The position numbers were made by a program, and so were the translations under genes. From Rhodospirillaceae bacterium (GTDB lineage: Bacteria; Pseudomonadota; Alphaproteobacteria; Bin65), in NCBI GenBank assembly GCA_011523655.1, contig WTGH01000059.1, positions 1-64,000 on the forward strand: a stretch of 64,000 bases of DNA, written 5' to 3'. Positions 44,253 through 53,490 of this stretch are shown in pieces. The notes beneath the pieces were generated by a model. That model worked only from the letters and a program-made list of their open reading frames with translations, searched no databases and was not told the DNA's origin. Position 1 is the stretch's first letter. Every line of letters starts with the position of its first letter.

Positions 44253-45491
44253 ATGGCAAATACTGTATTTCGCGCAGAGATGGATAAATGGCCGGAAGAT
44301 CAGGCGGTAAAGACACACAACCGCTGGCATCCGGACGTTCCCATCGTCGAGAACTTCAAACCGGGCGATGAGTTCCGGGTGGAGTGCTACGACTGGACAG
44401 GCGGACAGATCAAAAACGACGAGTCCGCCAACGACATCCGCGATGTCGACCTGTCAAAGGTGCACTATCTCAGCGGCCCCTTCGGCTGCGAAGGCGCCGA
44501 ACCCGGCGATCTCCTGGTTGTCGATATCAACGACATCGGCTGGCTGGAAGATTCGCAATGGGGCTTTACCGGCATTTTCGCACTCGAGAATGGCGGCGGG
44601 TTCCTCGACAAGCACTTCCCGGATGCGCGCAAGGCGTGCTGGGATTTCCACGGGATCTACACCTCATCGCGCCACATTCCGGGCGTGCGGTTCCCGGGGC
44701 TGATCCATCCGGGGCTGATCGGCACACTGCCTGACGCCGATCTGCTGAAGCGGTGGAACGATCGGGAATCGGCTCTGTTCAACACCGATCCGGACCGTGT
44801 GCCGCCCCTGGCGACTCTGCCTGACGGCCTGGCCGGAACGACAACGGCGCTGATGGGCCAGATGAGCGGAGATGCCGGCAAGGCAGCCGGTCTCGAGGGT
44901 GCCCGGACGGTGCCCGGCCGCGAGCACGGCGGCAACTGCGACATCAAGAATCTGTCGCGCGGTTCGCGGTGCTACTTCCCGGTCTTCATGCCGGGCGGCG
45001 GCCTGTCGATGGGCGACATCCACTGGTCGCAGGGCGACGGTGAGATCACGTTCTGCGGGGCCATCGAGATGGCCGGCTGGATCGACATCGGGGTCGACCT
45101 CATCAAGGGCGGCGTCGAGAAGTACGGGATCACCAACCCCGTCTTCACGCCGAGCCCGGTCGAGCCGCACTACTCCGACTATCTGATCTTCGAAGGGGTC
45201 TGCGTCGACGAGCACGACGGCTCCCAGAAGTATCTGGATGCGACGGTGGCCTATCGGCGGGCCTGCCTGAATGCGGTCGAATACCTCAAGAAGTTCGGCT
45301 ATTCGGGCGAGCAGGCCTACATGATTCTCGGTACCGCTCCGGTCGAAGGCCGGGTCAGCGGAATCGTCGATATCCCGAACGCGTGCTGCACGGTTGCAGT
45401 ACCGACCGAGATCTTCGATTTCGATATCCGGCCGAACAAGGCCGGTCCGAGCGTCCAGGTCAGCGGTGCAGACGCGGCATCCTGCAGCTAA
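44253..45491 (+). CDS. fmdA: Formamidase/acetamidase
   Basis: FmdA_AmdA-family amidase of 412 residues, releasing ammonia from formamide or acetamide. Conserved blocks are HNRWHPDVPIVENFKPGDEFRVECYDWTGGQIKND, VHYLSGPFGCEGAEPGDLLVVDINDIG, HPGLIGTLP, REHGGNCDIKNLSRGSRCYFPVF and MPGGGLSMGDIHWSQGDGE, and IPNACCTVAVPTEIFDFDI at the end. The length fits the family. A strong AGGAGG lies before the ATG. It leads an operon with an AmiS/UreI channel and an FmdB protein; a hairpin terminator between fmdA and the channel gene may set their relative expression. Confidence 0.95.
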   Translation: MANTVFRAEMDKWPEDQAVKTHNRWHPDVPIVENFKPGDEFRVECYDWTGGQIKNDESANDIRDVDLSKVHYLSGPFGCEGAEPGDLLVVDINDIGWLEDSQWGFTGIFALENGGGFLDKHFPDARKACWDFHGIYTSSRHIPGVRFPGLIHPGLIGTLPDADLLKRWNDRESALFNTDPDRVPPLATLPDGLAGTTTALMGQMSGDAGKAAGLEGARTVPGREHGGNCDIKNLSRGSRCYFPVFMPGGGLSMGDIHWSQGDGEITFCGAIEMAGWIDIGVDLIKGGVEKYGITNPVFTPSPVEPHYSDYLIFEGVCVDEHDGSQKYLDATVAYRRACLNAVEYLKKFGYSGEQAYMILGTAPVEGRVSGIVDIPNACCTVAVPTEIFDFDIRPNKAGPSVQVSGADAASCS

Positions 45492-45502
45492 CTGACAGGA
45501 CG

Positions 45503-45548
45503 AACCGGAGGCAGGGATGCTTTTTCCTGCCTCCGGTTGACTTTTTGT
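45503..45548 (+). terminator. Terminator or attenuator after fmdA
   Basis: A 13-bp stem (45503-45515 with 45526-45538) and 10-base loop are followed by GACTTTTTG, a short U-run. It lies 11 bases after the fmdA stop, before the channel gene. Confidence 0.8.
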
Positions 45549-45553
45549 CGGGC

Positions 45554-45565
45554 GTGTAATTACAC
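45554..45565. promoter_or_regulatory. Palindrome before the AmiS/UreI gene
   Basis: GTGTAATTACAC is a perfect 12-bp palindrome between the fmdA terminator and the channel gene, followed by GTAGTTGCAC and GTGTAAC partial copies. It may be an operator for a second promoter. Confidence 0.45.
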
Positions 45566-45612
45566 TAAATGTAGTTGCACTGAATGACGTGTAACCGTCG
45601 GAGGTACCGACT

Positions 45613-46125
45613 ATGTTGGGACTGGCACTTCTCTGGGTCGGAGCCGTTCTGTTCCTGAACGGACTTTGGCTCATGGGCCGAATCGGGGATCGCGAAATCG
45701 CGATCATCAACATCTTCAGCGGTGGCGTTACGCTGCTGGTGGCGTTGTACCTCGCCTTTGGCCCGGGCAATAATTTGGCAGGACAACAGGCAGCGGGACT
45801 CACGCTGCTGTTCTCGTTCACCTACCTGTGGGTGGCGTATAACCGGTTTCAGGATGTCGATGGACGCGGACTCGGCTGGTACAGCCTGTTCGTCGCCATT
45901 ACCGCGGTTCCGGTCGCAATCACCACGCTGCAGGGTGCGTCGACGCTCTGGGGCTACTGGTTCGGGCTCTGCTGGGCGGCATGGGCCGTACTCTGGTTCA
46001 TGTTCTTCCTGCTGCTGGCGATGGAAAAACCCATTGCCAGGGTAACCGGAGTGGTGACCTGCTTACAGGGTATCGTGACGGCCTGGCTGCCGGGATACCT
46101 GCTTTTGGGCGGCTATATCGCCTGA
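45613..46125 (+). CDS. AmiS/UreI-family amide or urea channel
   Basis: Six-span inner-membrane channel of 170 residues. Family traits are GLALLWVGAVLFLNGLWLMG, NIFSGGVTLLVALYLAF, FSFTYLWVAYNRFQ (the conserved aromatic constriction), WYSLFVAITAVPVA and WGYWFGLCWAAWAVLWFMFFLLLA. UreI passes urea in Helicobacter and AmiS is found in amidase operons, so uptake of formamide or other short amides for FmdA is the likely role. The ATG follows GGAGG. It lies between fmdA and fmdB. Confidence 0.92.
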   Translation: MLGLALLWVGAVLFLNGLWLMGRIGDREIAIINIFSGGVTLLVALYLAFGPGNNLAGQQAAGLTLLFSFTYLWVAYNRFQDVDGRGLGWYSLFVAITAVPVAITTLQGASTLWGYWFGLCWAAWAVLWFMFFLLLAMEKPIARVTGVVTCLQGIVTAWLPGYLLLGGYIA

Positions 46126-46159
46126 GGTCTTCATCCCGAAGCCCATTTCGTAAGCCAGG

Positions 46160-46200
46160 GCGTGCCGTCCGTTTTCCGCGGACGGCACGCCGCTTTTTCT
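46160..46200 (+). terminator. Intrinsic terminator after the channel gene
   Basis: A 12-bp stem (46160-46171 with 46179-46190), 7-base loop, then CGCTTTTTCTG. It is 34 bases after the channel gene's stop and just before fmdB. Confidence 0.85.
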
Positions 46201-46232
46201 GTTATAAAGGTGCGGCGACAAGGGAGGGCGCG

Positions 46233-46535
46233 ATGCCCCTGTATGAATATATTTGCCGGGACTGCGGGCCGTTTACCGAGATCGAAAAAATGGCCAGGGC
46301 GTCAGAGCCCATGCCTTGCCCATCCTGCGAACAACTTGCCCCGCGCGGCATCAGCGCGCCTTTTCTCGCCGATATGGACCCGAACAACCGGATCGCGCAC
46401 GGGCGTAACGAAAAGAGTGCCCACGAACCCAAAGTCGGTAACGTTAAGAAACACGATCACAGTCACCACGGCCATGGCCATGGCAAGCATCGCCATGTCC
46501 ACAAGGGCTCGCGCCCCTGGATGATCGGGCACTGA
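46233..46535 (+). CDS. fmdB: FmdB-family zinc-ribbon protein
   Basis: 100-residue protein whose first 45 residues are the FmdB zinc ribbon: PLYEYICRDCG and PMPCPSCEQ, four cysteines in two CxxC pairs. The C-terminal half is His-rich (HDHSHHGHGHGKHRHVH), which could bind metal. FmdB proteins accompany formamidase operons and are thought to be regulators, but the mechanism is not established. The ATG at 46233 gives the family start; the upstream frame overlaps the channel gene. Confidence 0.88.
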   Translation: MPLYEYICRDCGPFTEIEKMARASEPMPCPSCEQLAPRGISAPFLADMDPNNRIAHGRNEKSAHEPKVGNVKKHDHSHHGHGHGKHRHVHKGSRPWMIGH

Positions 46536-46766
46536 GTACCGGCCGGGAACCGGGCCTGCCTTTTTCGGACATCCTCGAAGAGAAGCCGGGGAACCCGGCG
46601 CCGAACATTCCGATAATGCGGATCTTTCCGTGCCGCCGTCCCAAGGTTGCGCCACGACGGCGCGGCATCGCTTTCGGTACTTGCTGAAACCGGATCCGAA
46701 CCCTCACCGACCCGCCAATGTGTGCTAGGACAGGACCGCGCAAGGTCAAACGGGATCGGCATTCCC

Positions 46767-47162
46767 ATGACTTATTTCTGGATCGCGCTCGGTAGCGCCA
46801 TCGGCGGCGTGGGCCGCTACTGGTGCAATTCGCTGGTGACGGCCCGGTTGGGGCCGGAATTTCCCTGGGGCACAATGCTGGTGAATGTGGCCGGCTCGTT
46901 GCTCATCGGCGTCGTCGCGGCGCTCAGCGCCTCGATCGATCGCCCCTGGCCGGGGCCGGACGCCCGTGCCTTCATCATGGTCGGCTTCTGCGGCGGCTAC
47001 ACGACATTTTCCGCATTCAGCCTGCAGACGCTGGAACTCCTGCACAACGGCGAATGGATCCGGGCCGGGGGCAATATCCTGCTGTCGGTCGTACTGTGTC
47101 TGGTTGCCGTCTGGCTCGGCTATCTCGCCGGCAACGGCATCAACCAGATGAGGGCAGGCTGA
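46767..47162 (+). CDS. crcB: Fluoride ion channel/exporter CrcB (Fluc)
   Basis: Dual-topology four-span fluoride channel of 131 residues. The Fluc motifs are GGVGRYW, the WGTMLVNVAGSLLIGVVAAL helix with the conserved Asn, and GFCGGYTTFSAFSLQTLELL, which lines the pore and sodium site. The ATG at 46767 gives the normal N-terminus. The 231-base spacer upstream was read for a fluoride riboswitch; none could be recognised. Confidence 0.93.
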   Translation: MTYFWIALGSAIGGVGRYWCNSLVTARLGPEFPWGTMLVNVAGSLLIGVVAALSASIDRPWPGPDARAFIMVGFCGGYTTFSAFSLQTLELLHNGEWIRAGGNILLSVVLCLVAVWLGYLAGNGINQMRAG

Positions 47163-47174
47163 GCCGGTCCGGGA

Positions 47175-48374
47175 TCAAGCGACTGCGACCCGCACCGCTT
47201 CGATAATCCGGTCGGCTATGTCGTCGCGCATATAGGCGTGCATCGGCAGGCTGAGAATCTGGCCGCACAGGGCTTCGCTGACCGGCAGGGAACCTTCGCC
47301 CTCGCCCCAGGTGCGGTAGGCCGGCTGCAGGTGCATCGGCTCCGGGTAGTAAACCGCGGTCGGAATTCCGGATTCGCCAAGGCGCGTGCGCAGACCGTCC
47401 CGGTTCCCCGCCATAACGGAATATTGCGCCCAGCTGGAGAGGCAGCCCTCGAAGCGAGCCGGCGTCTGGACGACATCGCCCAAGCCGGCGTCGTACCGGT
47501 CTGCCAGCCTGTTGCGCGCCGCGATTTCGCCTTCGAAGGCCGGCAGCTTGCCGAGCAACACGGCGGCCTGCAGACTGTCGAGCCGGGCGTTGAGGCCGAC
47601 CCGCTCGACCGCGTATTGAACGCTGCCCTGGCCATGCATGCGGATCGAACGCAGCAGCGCCGCCATCTCCGGATCGTCGGTGAAGACCGCGCCACCGTCG
47701 CCGTAACAACCGAGCGGCTTTGCCGGGTAGAAGCTGGTCGTCGTGACCGGTGCGAGCGTGCCGACCTTCCGGTTGCCGCGCCGGGCGCCAAAACTCTGCG
47801 CGGCATCGGCGATCAGGCTCAGGCCCTCGGCTTCGGCGACCTGGCTCAACGCTTCGTAATCCGCCGGCAGGCCGAACAGGTCGACGGCCAGGATAACCTT
47901 CGGCGTCAAGTTGCCGTCCGCCCGCACCCGGGCGATGCGGCCGATCAGATCCGCCGGATCCATGTTGAACGACTTTTCTTCAACATCGACGAAAACCGGC
48001 GCCGCGCCGAGCACCAGGGCCACCTCGGCGGTTGCGGTGAAGGTGAAGCCCGGCACGAAAACTGCATCGCCCGGTCCCACGCCCATCGCCATCAGCGGCG
48101 CCACGAGCGCGTCGGTACCGCTTGAAACGGCGACGGCATGCTGCGCGCCGCAGAATTCGCAAAGGGCCTCTTCGAGCGCCTCGATCTCGGGCCCCATGAT
48201 GAAGCGACCATGGCGAAAGACCTCTGCGATCCGGGGTGCGATCGAATTCCTGAGCGCGGCATATTGGGCCCGGATGCCGGCAAACTCCATCTCCGGCACT
48301 TCCGCCTCCGGCAGGAAGAAGGCCTGCGGGCCGGTCACCGGTTCTGTCGCAGGCAATGCCGCCCTGGATGTCAC
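47175..48374 (-). CDS. DegT/DnrJ/EryC1/StrS-family aminotransferase
   Basis: PLP-dependent sugar aminotransferase-type protein of 399 residues. Family marks are the FAGIRAQYAALR start motif, VAVSSGTDALVAPLMAMGVGPGDAVFVPGFTFTATAEV, the Asp in LIADAAQSFGA, the PLP lysine in TTSFYPAKPLGCYGDGG, and GLNARLDSLQAAVLLGKL. Such enzymes aminate nucleotide-linked keto-sugars for polysaccharide or glycan synthesis. The GTG at 48374 has GGAGAG upstream; the ATG at 48290 would give the family's usual first residues, so the start is uncertain. No other sugar-nucleotide genes are adjacent. Confidence 0.9.
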   Translation of the reverse strand: MTSRAALPATEPVTGPQAFFLPEAEVPEMEFAGIRAQYAALRNSIAPRIAEVFRHGRFIMGPEIEALEEALCEFCGAQHAVAVSSGTDALVAPLMAMGVGPGDAVFVPGFTFTATAEVALVLGAAPVFVDVEEKSFNMDPADLIGRIARVRADGNLTPKVILAVDLFGLPADYEALSQVAEAEGLSLIADAAQSFGARRGNRKVGTLAPVTTTSFYPAKPLGCYGDGGAVFTDDPEMAALLRSIRMHGQGSVQYAVERVGLNARLDSLQAAVLLGKLPAFEGEIAARNRLADRYDAGLGDVVQTPARFEGCLSSWAQYSVMAGNRDGLRTRLGESGIPTAVYYPEPMHLQPAYRTWGEGEGSLPVSEALCGQILSLPMHAYMRDDIADRIIEAVRVAVA

Positions 48375-48435
48375 GTTATCGCTCTCCGGTTTCCGGCGGG
48401 CTGGATCGCACTTCGGCGATCGTCGCCGTCGCCGT

Positions 48436-49659
48436 TCACGCGGCGGACTTGAGCTCCAGCCGGCGCCACACCGCGGACAGGGACGCCGCCAGATGCTCGA
48501 TGTCGGAGTCCGAGTGGAGCGGCGACGGCGTGATGCGTAGCCGCTCGGTCCCGCGCGGCACGGTCGGATAGTTGATCGGCTGGACGTAGATGCCGTAGTC
48601 GTCCAGCAGCAGGTCGGAAATCTGTTTGCAGACTACGGGATCGCCCACCATGACCGGTACGATATGGCTGGCATTGTCCATATGCCGGATGCCGTGGTCG
48701 GTCAGCTGCCTACGAACATTGGCAACTGCATTGCGATGTTTCCGGCGCTCGGCGTCGCTGCTCTTCAGATGACGCATGCTCGTTATCGCTGCTGCGGCAA
48801 CGGCGGGCGGCAGTGCTGTGGTGAAGATGAAGGCCGAAGCGTAGCTGCGGACAAAATCGACAATTGCGGCCGTGGCGGCGATGTAACCGCCGACGCATCC
48901 GAAGGCCTTTGCCAGGGTGCCCTCAATGACATCGATTCGGTCGGCGACGCCTTCCCGTTCGGCGATGCCGCCGCCGCGCGGGCCGTAAAGTCCGACGGCA
49001 TGCACTTCGTCCAGATAAGTCAGCGCGCCATAACGCTCGGCCAATTCGCAAAATCGGGCGACCGGCGCAATATCGCCGTCCATCGAATAGACGGATTCGA
49101 AAGCGATGAGCTTGGGTCGGTCCGGATCCGCTTCCGCGAGCAATCGCTCCAGATCGTCGGCATCGTTGTGCCTGAAAATTCGCTTTTCGGCACGCGAGTG
49201 GCGGATCCCTTCGATTATCGAGGCGTGGTTCAGCGCGTCGGAAAATACGATGCAGCCCGGCAGTTTGGCGGCCAGCGTGCTGAGCGCGGCGAGATTGGCG
49301 ACATACCCTGACGTGAAGACAAGCGAGGCTTCCTTGCCGTGCAGATCGCACAATTCCTGCTCAAGCAAGACATGGAAATGATTGGTGCCCGCGATATTTC
49401 GCGTCCCGCCCGCGCCGGCGCCGCAGCGGTCGACCGCGTTGCGCATGGCGCGCATGACATCGGGATGCTGGCCCATACCCAGATAGTCGTTGGAACACCA
49501 CACCGTCACTTCGCGCGCCACACCGTCCTTGCGCCGCGTCGCCCTCGGAAAATCCCCCGCATGACGCTCAATATCCGCGAACACGCGGTAACGGCCTTCC
49601 CGGTGCAAATTCTCGATCTGCTGCTGGAAAAAACGGTCGTAGTCCATGAACATTCCCAT
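48436..49659 (-). CDS. hemA: 5-aminolevulinate synthase
   Basis: PLP enzyme of 407 residues condensing glycine and succinyl-CoA to make 5-aminolevulinate, the first haem step in alphaproteobacteria. Diagnostic stretches are [78 protein letters not shown] and the PLP lysine in [15 protein letters not shown]. Three close ATGs (49659, 49653, 49647) could start it; the first is listed. It is 61 bases upstream of the aminotransferase gene on the same strand. Confidence 0.95.
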   Translation of the reverse strand: MGMFMDYDRFFQQQIENLHREGRYRVFADIERHAGDFPRATRRKDGVAREVTVWCSNDYLGMGQHPDVMRAMRNAVDRCGAGAGGTRNIAGTNHFHVLLEQELCDLHGKEASLVFTSGYVANLAALSTLAAKLPGCIVFSDALNHASIIEGIRHSRAEKRIFRHNDADDLERLLAEADPDRPKLIAFESVYSMDGDIAPVARFCELAERYGALTYLDEVHAVGLYGPRGGGIAEREGVADRIDVIEGTLAKAFGCVGGYIAATAAIVDFVRSYASAFIFTTALPPAVAAAAITSMRHLKSSDAERRKHRNAVANVRRQLTDHGIRHMDNASHIVPVMVGDPVVCKQISDLLLDDYGIYVQPINYPTVPRGTERLRITPSPLHSDSDIEHLAASLSAVWRRLELKSAA

Positions 49660-50391
49660 TTGGTCGCCCCAATCGCCGCTGCCGGGATGCACGGGGCGAA
49701 GACCCGATGTTCCCCTACCGCTGATCGCCCGGGAATCCGTCACGGAAAATTGCCGCAAGGATATTGCCTCCTCTCGCGCCGCACCCGGTCCCGGATGCCG
49801 ATCGAACCTTGATGCACGGTTTCGTATTACCGGCCTCCCCGGCGGTTTTCCCCGAGTATCGGCGAAATAATTGCCCCGCTGCCAATGCTGTCGTTCAACA
49901 ATCCCGGAACCGGCCATCCGGGCAACCCGGCCACAGCCTGCCTTCAGCCGACGATGACCCCTTGCGCTGATTCAGCGGTCGGTTGGAATATCCGAGATTC
50001 TTTTTTCAGAAATGGACAAATTCGATCATCTAAATGCGTACCATCGCGGGTACCGGAATGCGCCAATTAAGGAGCGTCTGCCGGTGATCGGCAGACGCTT
50101 GCTCAAATCCGGTTGCCCCTGCGTGGCATTGGTGTTTTTCGCTCTTTCGAACCTGTGACTTGTTTTTTGATCGGGATTGGTCTAGGTCGGCGATTACCGG
50201 ACGGCATACTGTTGTTTCGGAAGCAGGCTGAATGCATAGTTGACGATGCGTCATATCTGCTCGGAACCGAAACAATGTATCCGACCGGTGCAGGCTATAT
50301 GTTTGCAGCCGCTGCCGATTTCGAGTTGTCGGGCTCTCGAAAGCGGTAGTTTCTTCGGACATTACTGTTAACCGCAAGGGAAGAATCAAGG
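49660..50391. other. Gene-poor spacer upstream of hemA
   Basis: About 730 bases without a convincing gene; short open frames on both strands lack ribosome sites and family similarity. An 11-bp perfect stem (50073-50083 with 50089-50099, loop GTGAT) is the clearest structure, about 415 bases upstream of hemA. Regulatory sequences of hemA probably lie in the AT-richer part near 49990-50040. Confidence 0.55.
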
Positions 50392-50661
50392 ATGTCTTCG
50401 CATTCGATTGACCAGAGCGGACTGACGAAAGGGCAGCTCCGCAAACTCAACGCGCTCTGCAAATCCGTGGGCCACGAGATCGGCGAGCGCGCTTTCGTCG
50501 AGTGGCTGTCGTCGCAGTCCGCCGAAGACGGTGACAGCAATGCGGATATGATTGCGGACACGCTATGGCCGCTAGTCGAGAACGGCAACCTGAAGATTCC
50601 GCGCGGCGGGTACCGGGTCAGGCGCGGCCGCGGCCGGATCATCGTCGAACCGGCCGGCTGA
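50392..50661 (+). CDS. Small hypothetical protein
   Basis: Not recognised. An 89-residue protein, helical in the first half (GLTKGQLRKLNALCKSVGHEIGERAFVEWL) and basic at the end (PRGGYRVRRGRGRIIVEP). AAGGGAAGAATCAAGG precedes the ATG. Codon use matches the surrounding genome, which supports it as real. It stands alone between two gene-poor spacers; it could be a nucleic-acid-binding or regulatory protein, but nothing in sequence proves it. Confidence 0.65.
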   Translation: MSSHSIDQSGLTKGQLRKLNALCKSVGHEIGERAFVEWLSSQSAEDGDSNADMIADTLWPLVENGNLKIPRGGYRVRRGRGRIIVEPAG

Positions 50662-51529
50662 CCGGACCGATTGACCGGGAGGCCGGCTGCCGCCGCTACC
50701 GGGCGGTCTTCGCGCAGATCGCCGCCAACAGGCCGGCCCTCCATCCCTCTCCAGGGCCTATTCCCATTTTTTTCGACCGGGGCGCCGGGAACTCCGGAGT
50801 TTGAACGACAAACTCCGGCTCCCGGCCTGCTTCTTTCCGGCACGGCGGCCAATCGGTGGAATTTCCTTTGCCGCGCCAGGCCGCAACCTGTTGGACCCAT
50901 CGTGAAGAAACGAACTGAATCATTGCGGACCCGTTGCGACTGACGGGCTTCTGCGGGCATCGAACCTTCCTCAAATTCTGTCCGACGCTCCGGACGTTCA
51001 AAAGCCGCGCGTATTGTGAAGCCTGCATAAGAACGATCGAATCGCTCTTGACCGGCCCGGCCCGGAAGAAGTTACGCTAGCGGGCCTTCGCAATTCGGTT
51101 CCCGGAAACATTACTCCGTAAGCTCGCGAAAGCGTCTTCGTGTGTCTCAACAGTAATGACAGCCACATTCTCTCACGGTGACGATCCGGGACTAAACACG
51201 GCCGATTTACAGTCGCAGGCGTCGATACGCGGCGGTTCGGCGAAGGTCTGACTCGCTCGGCATGACGCGTTGAACACGGTCTGCAACTGCACCTTGGTCG
51301 AATGCGTTTCCGGACAATAATCGAGAACCGGCGAATCTCGCCCGTTCCGGGACGAACCTGAATGCGTCGATCCGGTGCGGCGACGGGGACTGCGGGAGAG
51401 GATTGCGCCCGGCGTATTATTCAACCGCCGCCTTACCATGGCTCCGTGACCGAAACGCCATTTCATTCGCCGGGACTATTAGCCGCCGGAGGAAATCGGA
51501 ATCGCTGAATTCAACGAAAGGGTGACGCC
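50662..51529. other. Gene-poor spacer upstream of mipZ
   Basis: 868 bases in which I see no gene. An imperfect long hairpin is centred near 50805 (arms 50784-50803 and 50807-50826, inner stem CCGGAGTTTG/CAAACTCCGG). The rest is of intermediate composition without promoter-like boxes I would rely on. Confidence 0.55.
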
Positions 51530-52474
51530 GTGACCGGAAACGGGGACACTCATCGAGGCATGCACCGCACGGCCGCGGCTGTTGCCCACGGCCTGACTGC
51601 CCGCGAAGCGCCGGGCGCAGGCAGGGTCGTTGTCCTCGGCAACGAGAAGGGCGGAACAGGCAAGTCGACAACGGCGATGCATTTGATCGTCGCCCTGCTG
51701 CGCGAGGGGAAATCGGTCGCGAGCGTCGATCTCGACGGCCACCAGGGCACGCTGACCCGCTACATCGAGAACCGGCGCAAGTTCGTCGAAGGCGAAGGGC
51801 GGCGCCTCCGGCTACCGGAGCATCGCCGGATCGCCGGGCGGGAAACCGCCGCGATGGGCCTGCCCGGAGCGACCGGGCAAGCAGAGGCCGATGCTCTGAT
51901 CGACCGGCTGGCCGCGACCCACGACCATGTCGTGCTCGATTGCCCCGGCACGGACAATCCGCTGGCCCGCCACGCGATTTCCCGTGCCGATATCCTGATC
52001 ACGCCGATCAACGACAGCTTCGTCGATCTCGATCTGCTTGCCAGGATCGGCGGCACGCCGCCGCGCGTCCTCGGTCCCAGTGTCTACAGCCAGACGGTGT
52101 GGGAAGGCCGCCAGCGCCGTGCCATGAGCGGCGGGCGGCCGATTGACTGGATCGTGTTGCGCAACCGGCTGAGCCCCCTCGAGTCGCGCAACAAGAAGAA
52201 TGTCGGCGCCGTCCTGGAACAACTCGCCGCCCGCATCGGTTTCCGCTGGCTCGACGGCTTCCACGAGCGGGTGATCTTCCGCCAGCTCTTCCTGCAGGGC
52301 CTCACGGTGCTCGACCTGCGGGAGAAAGGCGCCGGAGTCGCGCTTAACATGTCCCATGTCGCGGCACGCCAGGAGATCCGCCGGCTGGCGGATGCCGTGC
52401 TGGAGCGCGATACCGTCCCGGTTGCAGCCGCAGCGCGCGCTGAAGACGCCGAACCGTCCTTGGCCGGGTTGTAA
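51530..52474 (+). CDS. mipZ: Division-plane positioning ATPase MipZ
   Basis: ParA/MinD-superfamily ATPase of 314 residues that forms a polar gradient with ParB and inhibits FtsZ assembly away from midcell in alphaproteobacteria. The deviant Walker A loop is VVLGNEKGGTGKST (residues about 34-47); the switch region VLDCPGTDNPLARHAI and the conserved NDSFVDLDLL and VWEGRQRRA segments match MipZ rather than ParA. The C-terminal NMSHVAARQEIRRLADAV helix is also typical. The GTG start at 51530 follows AAAGGG. Monocistronic. Confidence 0.92.
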   Translation: MTGNGDTHRGMHRTAAAVAHGLTAREAPGAGRVVVLGNEKGGTGKSTTAMHLIVALLREGKSVASVDLDGHQGTLTRYIENRRKFVEGEGRRLRLPEHRRIAGRETAAMGLPGATGQAEADALIDRLAATHDHVVLDCPGTDNPLARHAISRADILITPINDSFVDLDLLARIGGTPPRVLGPSVYSQTVWEGRQRRAMSGGRPIDWIVLRNRLSPLESRNKKNVGAVLEQLAARIGFRWLDGFHERVIFRQLFLQGLTVLDLREKGAGVALNMSHVAARQEIRRLADAVLERDTVPVAAAARAEDAEPSLAGL

Positions 52475-52524
52475 TCGGAAAGTGCCACCCAGGGGCCGCC
52501 CGGGGGCCGTGCCGCAACTGGCAG

Positions 52525-53424
52525 CTACCCCGCACTCTCGTAACGGCCGACCCTGGCGAAATCGAGGCTGGGCAGCCCGCCCCAGAAATCGAGCGATTCG
52601 GGCACCGGCGGCATCAGCCGCGGCGCGCGGGCGCCGGTTTCCGCAAACTCCTCCATGCCAAAGCTGAATTCGACGGTCATTCCGTCCGGATCGAGGAAGT
52701 AGAGGAAAATGCTGCCCGAGGGCGGATGGCGGCCCGGACCGTAGACGATTTCGACTTCGTTCTTCTTTAGCCGGTTGAGCGCGCGGCCGACATCGTCGAT
52801 GTCCGTCACCATGAAATTGACATGGTGGAGCCGGTTCTCGTCGGCCCGCGCAATTCCGAGCGAATGGTGGAACGGGTTGGGGAAACATCGCAGGAAGGCG
52901 ATCATGCCGTCGACCTCGTCGGACAGCACAAAGCCGAGATCGCGCATCAGAGAATCCCGCATCGCCGGCAGGTCCGGCGTCGAGACGACGACATGGCCGA
53001 GCCGGGCGATCCTGGCGAGGCGTGCGCCGAACGGCTCGGCCATGCGTTCCATGTCGATGAAATATTCAAGCGGGAGCCCGGTGCCGGGATGGCGGAAGCG
53101 CAGGCCGGGGCCTTGGTGCAATGCGGCGCATTCCTCCGCGTCGAGCCACGCCGGCGTGTAGCCGCAGCACTCCAGATGACGGAAGGCACGCTCAAGATCG
53201 TCTTCGGATTCGAGTTCGAAGCCAATTCGCTTCAGGCCGGGCTCGGGCGCCCGGTTCAGCAGGACGTTATGATGATCCGGCCCGCAGCGCAGCGCCGCCT
53301 GCCCGTCCGCGATTTCGGTCGCATCGAGGCCGACGATGTCGGTGTAGAAAGCCAGCGTACGGCCGAGGTCGGTCACGTTGAGTGCGACATAGGCGAGCCG
53401 GCTGTAGCGATAGTCCGCCGTCAT
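52525..53424 (-). CDS. VOC-superfamily extradiol-dioxygenase-like protein
   Basis: 299-residue protein with two VOC modules (about 6-120 and 140-270), the build of type I extradiol catechol dioxygenases. Probable iron ligands are His in ARLGHVVVST, His in LHHVNFMVTD and Glu in MTVEFSFGMEEF. These enzymes open catechol rings next to the two hydroxyls. The ATG at 53424 is preferred. It lies next to a RidA gene and Rieske oxygenases, fitting an aromatic-degradation role, though the ring substrate is unknown. Confidence 0.85.
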   Translation of the reverse strand: MTADYRYSRLAYVALNVTDLGRTLAFYTDIVGLDATEIADGQAALRCGPDHHNVLLNRAPEPGLKRIGFELESEDDLERAFRHLECCGYTPAWLDAEECAALHQGPGLRFRHPGTGLPLEYFIDMERMAEPFGARLARIARLGHVVVSTPDLPAMRDSLMRDLGFVLSDEVDGMIAFLRCFPNPFHHSLGIARADENRLHHVNFMVTDIDDVGRALNRLKKNEVEIVYGPGRHPPSGSIFLYFLDPDGMTVEFSFGMEEFAETGARAPRLMPPVPESLDFWGGLPSLDFARVGRYESAG

Positions 53425-53490
53425 CCGTTCCTCTCGAAACCTCTCCCGAACGGTGCGGCTTCGGGGCGCCAGGGTCAATCCGCGGCCCGA

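Noticed and set aside
46536-46766. Fluoride riboswitch before crcB
   Set aside because: The conserved crcB RNA elements were not recognisable in the spacer.
50084-50088. The 11-bp hairpin near 50073-50099 as a terminator
   Set aside because: No U-run follows on either strand and no gene ends beside it.
50113-50349. A 78-residue open frame upstream of the 89-residue protein
   Set aside because: No ribosome site, no similarity and it overlaps comparable frames on the other strand.
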